Shown piece after piece: positions 1 to 9,445 of a stretch of 22,260 nucleotides of DNA. Below the pieces are notes generated by a model. That model made no database searches. It worked only from the letters and a program-made list of their open reading frames with translations, and had not been told where the DNA came from. The stretch is from JBGTLW01 sp964614575 (GTDB lineage Bacteria; Planctomycetota; Phycisphaerae; Phycisphaerales; Phycisphaeraceae): contig CAZTLX010000049.1 in NCBI GenBank assembly GCA_964614575.1, positions 1 through 22,260 of the forward strand. Direction: 5' to 3'. Each line of letters begins with the position of its first letter. The first letter of the stretch is position 1. The translations under genes were made by a program, and so were the position numbers.

Positions 1-116
1 TGGCCGAGGCCTTCCGCACCGGGAACCTGGGCATCATGGACTACTACCGCATGAAGAACATCGAAGCCGACACCGGCATGCGCGACAGCATCTCGGGCGA
101 AGGCTCGGGCAACTGA
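1..116 (+). CDS. floA: Flotillin-like protein FloA, C-terminal end (partial)
   Basis: Only the last 37 codons are in the window; the reading frame begins at base 3 and ends at the TGA at 114-116. The visible tail contains GNLGIMDYYRMKNIEADT, followed by MRDSI and a short Gly/Ser end. As I recall the family, this is the conserved C-terminus of FloA/YqfA (UPF0365). FloA is a membrane-anchored scaffold that organises membrane microdomains. The N-terminal membrane hairpin and the SPFH-like domain lie upstream of the window, so only the tail supports the call. The gene converges on the minus-strand GTPase gene that ends at 235. The 118 bp between them hold a palindromic repeat and nothing else I can recognise. 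Confidence 0.82.
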   Translation, partial: AEAFRTGNLGIMDYYRMKNIEADTGMRDSISGEGSGN

Positions 117-150
117 TACCAACGACCTGCATCTCAATACCCCACCCAAG

Positions 151-185
151 CCCGCCGATGCGCAGCGCAGCGGAGCTTCGGCGGG
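151..185. repeat. GC-rich palindromic intergenic repeat, copy 1
   Basis: CCCGCCGA at 151-158 pairs with TCGGCGGG at 178-185. The interior is rich in GCGCAGCGCAGCG. It lies between the convergent ends of floA and the GTPase gene. A near-identical core, GATGCGCAGCGCAGCG followed by (G/A)AGCTTCGGCGG, recurs at 10682-10716 just after another stop codon. There is no T-run, so it is not a classical terminator, although it could stabilise or end transcripts. Confidence 0.7.
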
Positions 186-234
186 ACCTGTGACACGCCG
201 GCAGGTGATTCAGACATCCCTGCTGATCGACCAA

Positions 235-1350
235 TCAATCCAGCGGTCCGAGGTAGCCCGGCGGCAGCGCGGCCGGGCCGCGGCGCTCGGCCCGCCGCAG
301 CGGTTCGGTGAAGGGCCAGCGGGTGTCGGGGGTCAGGTCGGTGAGGCCGAGGCGGGCGAGCACCGCGTCGGCGAGGGCGGGCAGGCCGCGGTCGTGTTGG
401 GCGCTGATGCGCAGCGGGCAGTGGCGTGATGTTGGGGAGGCTGCGGGCGTTTCTGGCGCGGCTTGAGTATCACACTTGTTCATCACCCACAGGTCCGGCT
501 CACGCGGCAAACCTTCGGGTTCGGGCCAGTTCAGCGCCGGATCGCGCAGGGCGATCAGCACGTCCGCGCTTTGGATCACGCGTCGGGCAAGCTGGATCGC
601 CCGCTGCTCGACCGGGTCGTCGCTGTCGCGGAGGCCGGGCGTGTCGAGCCACTTGACCGCGACGCCTTGCTGCGCGAGTCCGGTTGATCCCACTAACTCG
701 ACCAGTGAGCCGACCCAGTCGCGCGTCGTGCCGGGCAGGTCGGCGACGATGGACACCGCCCGGCCGTGCAGCGCGTTGGTCAGCGTGCTCTTGCCGACGT
801 TGGGCCGACCGATCACCGCGACGGTGGGCGGAGATAATAAAAACGAAAAAGCGGAGAAGCGAAAAAGCGGAAAATCCGGAGTGCCTTGATTTTCCGTTTT
901 TCCGCTTTTCCGATTTTCCGCTTTGAACCAAGCCCGCCATAAGCGGGGCTGGGCGGCGAGCAGGTCGATCGCGGCGGGGCTGGGGGCTTGCGCGATCGCG
1001 GCCAGCACCTCCGCCTCGATCGGGGAATCGGCTTCGGGGTAGAGCGTGCGCGCCTCGGGCGTTTCGTCCCACGCCGCGCCCAGATCGATCAACGCGTCGA
1101 TGAGCTTGCGCATCACGCGCGGCCCGCCGTGGGGCATGAGCTGCGCCCACGGCCCGCCGCTTGCTCGCTCGATCACCACCACACCCTCGTCGATCCCGGC
1201 GAAGCGGCGCAGCACGACGCGGCCGGGGGGCGGGGCGTCGCGGCCGGTGAGCTGCGCGATCAGTGACGCGGTGCCCGGGCCGTGGAGTTGGAGGATGCCG
1301 ACGGCCCCGGGGGTGGCCGCGGTGGCGGGGGTGAGGGCGGGACCGGGCAT
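235..1350 (-). CDS. MnmE/TrmE-like GTPase lacking the MnmE C-terminus
   Basis: The 371-residue product starts with a TrmE-N-like segment (about residues 8-95, including TPGAVGILQLHGPG and the later PHGGP) and continues into an Era/MnmE-type G domain. The motifs are complete: G1 GRPNVGKST (181-189), PGTTRD (G2 region), G3 DTPGL (236-240) and G4 NKCD (291-294). MnmE works with MnmG on wobble uridines of tRNA and is usually about 450 residues with a C-terminal cysteine motif. Here that motif and much of the helical domain are missing, so tRNA modification cannot be assumed. I chose the ATG at 1350 because its N-terminus fits MnmE. A TTG at 1413 would add 21 residues but is a weaker start. Residues about 143-172 are encoded by an AT-rich palindrome that looks like an in-frame insertion. 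The gene is last in the minus-strand series after coaX and the membrane protein. Confidence 0.75.
   Translation of the reverse strand: MPGPALTPATAATPGAVGILQLHGPGTASLIAQLTGRDAPPPGRVVLRRFAGIDEGVVVIERASGGPWAQLMPHGGPRVMRKLIDALIDLGAAWDETPEARTLYPEADSPIEAEVLAAIAQAPSPAAIDLLAAQPRLWRAWFKAENRKSGKTENQGTPDFPLFRFSAFSFLLSPPTVAVIGRPNVGKSTLTNALHGRAVSIVADLPGTTRDWVGSLVELVGSTGLAQQGVAVKWLDTPGLRDSDDPVEQRAIQLARRVIQSADVLIALRDPALNWPEPEGLPREPDLWVMNKCDTQAAPETPAASPTSRHCPLRISAQHDRGLPALADAVLARLGLTDLTPDTRWPFTEPLRRAERRGPAALPPGYLGPLD
836..926. repeat. AT-rich imperfect palindrome inserted in the GTPase gene
   Basis: This stretch is much richer in A/T than the gene around it. Its left arm (about 847-876) is built from AAAAGCGG-type words. 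The right arm (about 888-924) consists of their complements, TTTTCCG and TTTTCCGCTTT. An 11-base centre (877-887) separates the arms. The right arm carries one extra 8-base unit. Read on the minus strand it stays open and encodes a Lys/Ser/Phe-rich linker between the N-terminal and G domains. I see no second copy in the window. Confidence 0.72.
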
Positions 1351-1421
1351 GGCGTGAAGGATATCCGACGCCCCGACCCCGGGCGTGCGGCGCGCGTGCG
1401 GGATAGGGTTCAAAGCATGCT

Positions 1422-1907
1422 TCAGCGGATGAGGTTGTCGGGCAGTTGACCGGCGTCGGCGAGCATGGGGCGTCCGTTGGGGAAGTTGAGCGCGAGCAGG
1501 ATCAGGCTGATCACCAGGGGCATCAGTTCGCGGCCCGAGCCGTGGGACAGGTAAGCGCAGACCACCGCGACCAGCGCGCCGATCTCGATGAACGCGAAGA
1601 GGAAGAGGTTGCCGGCGAAGTAGCCCTCGCGTTCGATCCGGTTGCCGACCCAGCGTTTCTTGTAGGCCTGCATCCGCAGGAAATAACCGACCGCCCCGCC
1701 GAGGATCACCGCGATCAGGCTGACCACGAGCAAGCGCGTGTCGTCGGGGTTGGTCGGTGTCACCCCACCGGCCCGCCGGCCGACGAGGATCAGGTACACC
1801 ACCACCCCCAGCGCGATGACCTCGGCCGCGAGGGCCGCCCAGATCAGCCGCAGCAGCGTGAGCGTGCGCTTCTGCTGGTCGTTAAACACGCCGGGGAAAT
1901 CAGCCAT
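1422..1907 (-). CDS. Conserved-looking four-helix inner membrane protein, function unknown
   Basis: A 161-residue protein with four hydrophobic segments at about residues 20-42, 60-80, 101-122 and 127-144. A positively charged cytoplasmic-type loop (YKKRWVGNRIERE) lies between the second and third. The N-terminus is short and soluble, with no cleavable signal peptide. I do not recognise the family. It begins 12 bp after the coaX stop, and the next gene's likely ATG is about 70 bp beyond its own stop, so it is probably co-transcribed with both. GAGG in the upstream sequence, about 11 bases before the ATG, is a modest ribosome binding site. The regular codon use and tight packing support a real gene; only a membrane location can be stated. 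Confidence 0.75.
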   Translation of the reverse strand: MADFPGVFNDQQKRTLTLLRLIWAALAAEVIALGVVVYLILVGRRAGGVTPTNPDDTRLLVVSLIAVILGGAVGYFLRMQAYKKRWVGNRIEREGYFAGNLFLFAFIEIGALVAVVCAYLSHGSGRELMPLVISLILLALNFPNGRPMLADAGQLPDNLIR

Positions 1908-1919
1908 GCGTCATGTGCC

Positions 1920-2705
1920 TCAATCATCTTTTGATTCGGCCTGCTCGAGCGTCGCGCGCAGCGTCGCGGCGATACCCAGCAGCGTGAGGTCGGGCACGAC
2001 GCGATCGACCAGCTCGTCATCACGGAACAGCAGGTCCGCGTCGCCGCCGGTCGCAACCACCAGCGGGTATTGCCCGGCGGTCTCGGCGAAGCGTTCGACC
2101 AGTTCGTGGACCATGCCCCGCAGCCCGTAATAGACCCCGGACTTCATCGCCTCGATGGTCGAGTGACCGATCGCCCCCGCGGGCTTGTCGAACTCGACCT
2201 CGGGGAGCTGAGCGGTGCGCTGGTTGAGCGAGTCGAGCATGAGCTGGGCGCCGGGCGCGATCGCCCCGCCGTGGAACGTGCCCGCCCCGTCGATGAAGTC
2301 GATGGTGATGGCGGTGCCGGCATCGACGACGACGCAGGCCTGCTTGAGCACGTCGAACGCCGCGGCCGCGTTGAGCAGTCGGTCTTCGCCGACGATCGCT
2401 TCGGGGTCGAGCTGGCGGCCGATGGGGATCGGCAGGTCGCGCTCGACGCGGGTGATCGAACGCTTGAGGTGGTCGGTCACCTCCTGCTCGACCCAGTTGG
2501 CCACCGGCGGGTTGACCGAGGAGAGCAGGATGGTGGTGTCTTTGTCTTTGAGCGGGGCATAAGCCAGGTCGAGCGAGTCGGAGATCTTGCCGTTGCGTTT
2601 GTTGGCGAACGTCGCGGTCTGCGCGAGGTGCCCATCGACAAACGCGCCGATACGCGTGCGCGTATTGCCGACACTGATGGCTAATAGATTGATCTTCTGC
2701 GGCAT
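1920..2705 (-). CDS. coaX: Type III pantothenate kinase
   Basis: CoaX phosphorylates pantothenate in the first committed step of coenzyme A synthesis in the cytoplasm. The 261-residue length is normal for the family. The ASKHA-fold landmarks are in order: an N-terminal phosphate loop (SVGNTRTRIG, residues 11-20), GEDRLLNAAAAF (106-117), DAGTAITIDFID (128-139), GGAIAPG (146-152), a YYGLRG segment and VVATGGDADLL near the C-terminus. In typical CoaX the first loop begins with Asp (DxGNT); here residue 11 is Ser. All other signatures are intact, so I still call it an active kinase, with that reservation. It follows obgE after a 94-bp gap containing a palindromic repeat, and precedes the membrane protein by 12 bp. 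No strong Shine-Dalgarno is visible before the ATG. Confidence 0.9.
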   Translation of the reverse strand: MPQKINLLAISVGNTRTRIGAFVDGHLAQTATFANKRNGKISDSLDLAYAPLKDKDTTILLSSVNPPVANWVEQEVTDHLKRSITRVERDLPIPIGRQLDPEAIVGEDRLLNAAAAFDVLKQACVVVDAGTAITIDFIDGAGTFHGGAIAPGAQLMLDSLNQRTAQLPEVEFDKPAGAIGHSTIEAMKSGVYYGLRGMVHELVERFAETAGQYPLVVATGGDADLLFRDDELVDRVVPDLTLLGIAATLRATLEQAESKDD

Positions 2706-2740
2706 AGCTCAACCCTGAATCCGTCCCCGCTTCACCCTTG

Positions 2741-2787
2741 AGCCGCGGGGCTTGCTCCGCGCTTCACGCGACGCGAGCGACGCGGCT
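2741..2787. repeat. REP-like paired hairpins between obgE and coaX
   Basis: AGCCGCG at 2741-2747 is the inverse of CGCGGCT at 2781-2787. Within these ends are a hairpin around CGCGGGGCTTGCTCCGCG and a second GC-rich stem around CGCGACGCGAGCG. The element fills the middle of the 94-bp gap between the obgE stop and the coaX start. It could act as an mRNA-stabilising or attenuating structure between the two genes. The repeat-family assignment rests on resemblance only. Confidence 0.55.
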
Positions 2788-2799
2788 AAACGTTCCGCC

Positions 2800-3849
2800 T
2801 CACGCGGTCCACACGGCCTGCTCGGCTTCGTCCTTGCCCAGTCGCTCCCAACAGGCTTCGAGCAACTCGGGGAGGCCCACGCCCGTCGCCGCGCTGATCG
2901 GCCGCACCGGCTGACCCAGCTCGCGCTCGATCATCTGCACGGCCGCGGCCTGATCGTCCGGGCCTCCCACCAACTCTATCTTACTCAATGCGATCAGCTC
3001 GGGTTTGGCGGCAAGCTCCGGCGAATAACCCGCCAACTCCCTGCGGATGATCCGGTAGTTCTCCACCGGGTCGTGGCCGTCGGTCGGGTCGATCTCGATC
3101 AGATGCACCAGCAGCTTCGTGCGCTCGACGTGACGCAGGAACCGCACGCCCAGCCCCGCGCCCTCGTGCGCGTGCTCGATCAGCCCGGGGATGTCGGCAA
3201 ACACGATCCGCCGACCCGTGTGCGCCCCCGCACGCCGGCCGGGCAGGTCGGCGATGCCCAGGTTCGGCTCGAGCGTGGTGAACGGGTAGTCGGCGATCTT
3301 CGGCGTGGCCTTGCTGATGACCGACAGCAGCGTGCTCTTGCCCGCGTTGGGCTTGCCGATGAGCCCGACATCGGCGATCAGCTTGAGCTCGAGCCGCAGC
3401 GCGCGTTCCTCGGCCGGGCCGCCGGGCTCGGCGGTGCGTGGGGCCTGATTGGTCGAGGTCGCGAAGTGGATGTTGCCCCGGCCGCCCTTGCCGCCCTGCG
3501 CAACGACGTGCGTCTTGCCCGGCTGATCGAGATCGACGATCAACTCGCCGGTGTCCGCGTCATAGACCAGCGTGCCCGGCGGCAGGCGGACGTGCAGGTC
3601 CTCGGCCGACTTCCCGTAGCAGCCCTTGCCCATGCCGTTCTCCCCGGGCGCGGCGTGCCAGTGGTGGCGGCCGGCGAAGTCGAGCAGCGTATCCACTTCA
3701 TTTGACGCGACGAGCACGACCGACCCGCCGTCACCGCCGTCGCCGCCGTCGGGCCCGCCCTTGGGGATGTACTTCTCGCGGCGGAACGTCGCCGCGCCGT
3801 CGCCGCCCTTGCCGCTGCGCACATGGATCGTGGCCGAGTCGATGATCAT
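2800..3849 (-). CDS. obgE: GTPase Obg/CgtA
   Basis: Obg is an essential GTPase that binds the 50S ribosomal subunit and links ribosome assembly to stress signalling. The 349-residue protein has the glycine-rich Obg fold at residues 1-157, with the diagnostic RSGKGGDGAATFRREKYIPK near the start and GGPDGGDGGDGG at 31-42. The G domain follows: G1 GKPNAGKST (165-173), G3 DIPG (219-222), then the G4 position and an ISAATG G5 motif. The G4 segment reads SKIE (289-292) instead of the canonical NKxD, which is unusual. There is no C-terminal OCT extension. It lies downstream of rpmA, the common rpmA-obgE order, with 130 bp between them holding an inverted repeat. The ATG at 3849 matches the family start exactly, though no Shine-Dalgarno is apparent. 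Confidence 0.95.
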   Translation of the reverse strand: MIIDSATIHVRSGKGGDGAATFRREKYIPKGGPDGGDGGDGGSVVLVASNEVDTLLDFAGRHHWHAAPGENGMGKGCYGKSAEDLHVRLPPGTLVYDADTGELIVDLDQPGKTHVVAQGGKGGRGNIHFATSTNQAPRTAEPGGPAEERALRLELKLIADVGLIGKPNAGKSTLLSVISKATPKIADYPFTTLEPNLGIADLPGRRAGAHTGRRIVFADIPGLIEHAHEGAGLGVRFLRHVERTKLLVHLIEIDPTDGHDPVENYRIIRRELAGYSPELAAKPELIALSKIELVGGPDDQAAAVQMIERELGQPVRPISAATGVGLPELLEACWERLGKDEAEQAVWTA

Positions 3850-3864
3850 GGTGAGTAAACGATA

Positions 3865-3954
3865 GCCGCTTGCCGCTTCGCGGGGGTTGCGTCACCGGGG
3901 CGCCTGGAGCAACCGGGTATCGCAACGGTTTCGCGAAGCCGCAAGCGGCGGCAG
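3865..3954. repeat. Long inverted repeat between rpmA and obgE
   Basis: The segment GCCGCTTGCCGCTTCGCG (3865-3882) is mirrored by CGCGAAGCCGCAAGCGGC, starting near 3932. GTTGCG and CGCAAC extend the arms inward. The arms match with few mismatches and enclose about 40 bp. A related motif, GAAGCCGCGAGCGGCGG, lies just downstream of icd near 13423-13439. The structure sits in the rpmA-obgE spacer and may set relative expression of the two genes. Confidence 0.6.
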
Positions 3955-3979
3955 GTTCGGTGAGGGTGAGCGGCGGGCT

Positions 3980-4222
3980 TTAGACCGCTTCGCGGACGTG
4001 GACCTTGCGGCCCTGGAACTCGACGCTGCCGGCGGCGGTGGCGAAGAGGGTGTCGTCCTTGCCGCGGCTGACGTTGAAGCCGGGCTTGAACTTGGTGCCG
4101 CACTGGCGCACGATGATGGAGCCGGCCTTGGCCTGCTCGCCGCCGTAGAGCTTGATGCCGCGGTACTGGGGGTTGGAGTCGCGGCCGTTCTTGGTCGAGC
4201 CTTGTCCCTTTTTATGTGCCAT
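3980..4222 (-). CDS. rpmA: 50S ribosomal protein L27
   Basis: L27 is a small basic protein whose N-terminal tail reaches the peptidyl transferase centre of the large subunit. The product is 80 residues, a normal size. It begins MAHKKGQGSTKNGRDS, contains GSIIVRQCGTKFKPG (about 34-48), and has the typical DDTLFA plus GxVEF ending. The start is fixed by the family N-terminus at the ATG at 4222, with a GGAG upstream in the mRNA; open frame further upstream is not part of the gene. In most bacteria rplU (L21) precedes rpmA. Here the upstream neighbour is an unrelated SDR gene and rpmA has its own promoter. obgE follows. Confidence 0.97.
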   Translation of the reverse strand: MAHKKGQGSTKNGRDSNPQYRGIKLYGGEQAKAGSIIVRQCGTKFKPGFNVSRGKDDTLFATAAGSVEFQGRKVHVREAV

Positions 4223-4321
4223 GATCAAGCTCCGGTCTTGCCTCGCCGGGCCACGGGGGGCCGGCCTGGGGTCGTCGATATCGGTGAAGGGCGCCGCCAC
4301 GGGGCGGGTGCCGAGCCGAGC

Positions 4322-4349
4322 AGTATAGCAAGGCAAAGCGTCTTGTGAA
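4322..4349 (-). promoter_or_regulatory. Sigma-70-type promoter of rpmA-obgE
   Basis: On the minus strand TTCACA (complement of 4344-4349) is followed after 16 bases by TATACT (complement of 4322-4327). Each hexamer differs from consensus at one position. A start near 4315 would give a leader of about 93 nt before the rpmA ATG. It lies just inside the gap after the SDR stop at 4358, so rpmA, obgE and probably coaX can be transcribed independently of the SDR gene. Confidence 0.65.
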
Positions 4350-4357
4350 GCGGAGGC

Positions 4358-5314
4358 TCAGACCTCGTCTTCGGCTTCGGCCGCGGCGGCAGGGATGGGC
4401 GGGCTCGGCTGCCAGCCCAGCAGCTCGGTGATCGGGGTGTTGTCCACGAGCCCGGTGAACTGCTCGATGGGCTTGCGCAGCGGCACGCCGTGGAAATACC
4501 GCTCGATCAGCTCGGCGGGCGGTTCACCGTTGTGCGTTTCATCGGCGGCGGGGAACAGCACGTGTAACCCGGCCGGGCAGCGTTGCACCGCCGCGACAAC
4601 CAGCGACCCCACATCATCGGCATAGAGATAAGTACACAACTCGTACGCCCGCTTGGTCCGCCAGCGTTTGCGGTGCTCCTCTTTGGCTTGATCGACCTCG
4701 CTCGTGCCGACACCCGACGCGTGCGCAGCGTGTCGTGATCGGGGCTTGCGGCGTCCGCTGCGATAGGCGGATAAATCTTCATCGTGACGCGGGATATACG
4801 GGAAGCGGATCGCGATGGCCGAGAGCTGCGGCCGCTCACGGCAGAGCACGCGCAGCATCTGCTCGGCGGCGGCCTTGCTCAGCCCGTAGTACCACATCGG
4901 GTTGAGCGGGTAGCCGCCGTCGGCGGGGAGATACGGCACGGCCGGGCCGTCGCCGGTCGGCCCCCCGGAGATCGTCTGCACGGTGCTGGCGAAGACGATC
5001 TGCCGGACACCGACCTCGACCGCCGCATCGAAGGTCAGCAGATTCATCTTGACGTTGTCGCAATAGACCTGCTGCGGGGTAAAACCGCCGCGGGGCAGGT
5101 CATTGGAGTGGTTGCCGAAATGGACCAGCACGTCGGCGCCCTCGAGCAGGCGTCGGGCCTCGCCGGGCTGGCAGAGGTCGGCGACCTCGAAGCCGGGCAT
5201 CGGCGGGTCGGGCTCGCGGATGTCGGTGCAGAGCAGTTCGTGGCCCGCGTCTTGAAGATGTCGGCAGACGTAAGGGGCGACCCTTCCGGCTGCGCCGGTT
5301 AACACAATGCGCAT
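4358..5314 (-). CDS. NAD(P)-dependent epimerase/dehydratase, extended SDR family
   Basis: The 318-residue protein opens with a Rossmann nucleotide-binding motif, RIVLTGAAGRVAPYV (TGAAGRVA at 6-13). An acidic residue at the end of beta-2 (TDIRE) fits NAD preference. The active-site set is present: a serine in FASTVQ (S110) and the YxxxK pair Tyr143-Lys147 in YYGLSK. Such enzymes act on nucleotide sugars or similar substrates; the substrate here cannot be read from the sequence. Between residues about 184 and 225 there is an unusually basic stretch (RSGRRKPRSR and HRKRWRTKR) encoded partly by a DNA palindrome, possibly an insertion. The ATG at 5314 begins exactly at the Rossmann strand; the open frame continues upstream but encodes nothing SDR-like. 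The gene is divergent from the secretin gene. Confidence 0.85.
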   Translation of the reverse strand: MRIVLTGAAGRVAPYVCRHLQDAGHELLCTDIREPDPPMPGFEVADLCQPGEARRLLEGADVLVHFGNHSNDLPRGGFTPQQVYCDNVKMNLLTFDAAVEVGVRQIVFASTVQTISGGPTGDGPAVPYLPADGGYPLNPMWYYGLSKAAAEQMLRVLCRERPQLSAIAIRFPYIPRHDEDLSAYRSGRRKPRSRHAAHASGVGTSEVDQAKEEHRKRWRTKRAYELCTYLYADDVGSLVVAAVQRCPAGLHVLFPAADETHNGEPPAELIERYFHGVPLRKPIEQFTGLVDNTPITELLGWQPSPPIPAAAAEAEDEV

Positions 5315-5661
5315 GATGGGTGATCTCTCTGGCCCGGACGGGGGGCGATAATACCCGCGATTTTGCCGGAAGATAGGCGGGCGGTCCAAGCGGGCAAAAT
5401 TTTTATGAATCGGGCGGACCGACCGATGCGGCGGCCGGCGTGGGATCGATGGCCAAACCCGCCCAAGTTTCCGCGAAAGCGCCACTTGCATCAGTTCGGG
5501 ACGCTCTGTTACACTTCTGGATCGGTGGGTTTGTGCCCGAGTGGCAACCGCCGCCATGGTGGTCCGTATCACCCTCCCTGAATTGCTTCCCCCAGCGGCC
5601 GTCACTTATATTTGTGGACCTCAGGCGAACCGCGTTCACGACTCGTATCGGAGGCCTTGCG
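5315..5661. promoter_or_regulatory. Divergent intergenic region between the SDR and secretin genes
   Basis: This 347-bp gap should hold both promoters. A weak plus-strand candidate is TTGCAT (5486-5491), an 18-bp spacer, then TACACT (5510-5515), about 145 bp before the secretin start. On the minus strand an AT-rich TATTAT (complement of 5348-5353) lies about 35 bp before the SDR ATG, without a convincing -35 box. An AT-rich patch, CAAAATTTTTATG, lies near 5396-5408. I see no RNA gene or additional credible ORF. Confidence 0.35.
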
Positions 5662-9102
<3,441 letters not shown>

Positions 9103-9136
9103 AAGCCACCGACCCCCCACACCCGCCGATTCACGC

Positions 9137-9172
9137 AAAGGGCGTCGCCAATTGGCGACGCCCTTTCGTTTG
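9137..9172 (+). terminator. Rho-independent terminator after the secretin gene
   Basis: AAAGGGCGTCGCCAA (9137-9151) is followed directly by its exact inverse to 9166, a perfect 30-base palindrome. The stem is GC-rich with an AATT tip and ends in TTTCGTTT. It starts 34 bp after the secretin stop. Being symmetrical, the stem can also form from the opposite strand, but no gene ends here from that side. Confidence 0.88.
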
Positions 9173-9211
9173 GATACCCCGCCCTGCCCCACCCACTCCC
9201 GCTCCCCCAGG

Positions 9212-9254
9212 CCCGCCGTTGCGCCGCGCCGACCGGGAGCGTAACTTCGGCGGG
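9212..9254. repeat. GC-rich palindromic intergenic repeat, degenerate copy
   Basis: CCCGCCG at 9212-9218 pairs with CGGCGGG near 9247-9253, and CTTCGGCGGGA matches the right end of the copy at 151-185. The interior has diverged. It stands between the secretin terminator and the promoter of the next gene. Confidence 0.5.
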
Positions 9255-9337
9255 ATTTGCGGTAAATCCGGCGGGGTCTCCTGCTTCTCATCCAAAACCC
9301 CCTCCGCGACCCCACATATTTTCTACTCTGGAGTGGC

Positions 9338-9366
9338 TTGCGGTAGGTGAGCCATCGCTCTAGGAT
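9338..9366 (+). promoter_or_regulatory. Candidate promoter of the secreted-protein gene
   Basis: TTGCGG (9338-9343), a 17-bp spacer and TAGGAT (9361-9366) form a moderate sigma-70-type match. The expected start near 9373 would give a leader of about 73 nt containing two clear hairpins before the ATG at 9446. Confidence 0.42.
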
Positions 9367-9372
9367 CGAAAC

Positions 9373-9445
9373 CATCCGGGAGCCGGGCAACGTCTGAATC
9401 CCGGCGGAACCGCCTGCAAAAGCAGGCAAACTAGGGGCTTTCATC
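9373..9445 (+). promoter_or_regulatory. Structured 5' leader, class unknown
   Basis: Two stems are directly visible. GCCGGG (9382-9387) pairs with CCCGGC (9400-9405) around a 12-base loop. GCCTGC (9412-9417) pairs perfectly with GCAGGC (9422-9427) around an AAAA loop. The second stem ends 5 bases before the AGGGG ribosome binding site (9433-9437), which is 8 bases from the ATG. It could be a regulatory RNA or simply a stability element. It does not match a riboswitch class I can name. Confidence 0.45.

Noticed and set aside
1351..1413. TTG start at 1413 for the MnmE-like GTPase
   Set aside because: The added residues do not resemble MnmE, whose N-terminus matches the ATG at 1350 better.
5440..5661. 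Upstream extension of the secretin reading frame to an ATG at 5440
   Set aside because: The extension would bury the signal peptide. TTG at 5662 has GGAGG at 7 bp and starts directly at the signal sequence.
9340..9445. Cobalamin or c-di-GMP-I riboswitch upstream of the gene at 9446
   Set aside because: Fragments such as GGGAGCCGG and GCAAAC recall these classes, but the cobalamin core box and the second half of the c-di-GMP-I fold are absent.
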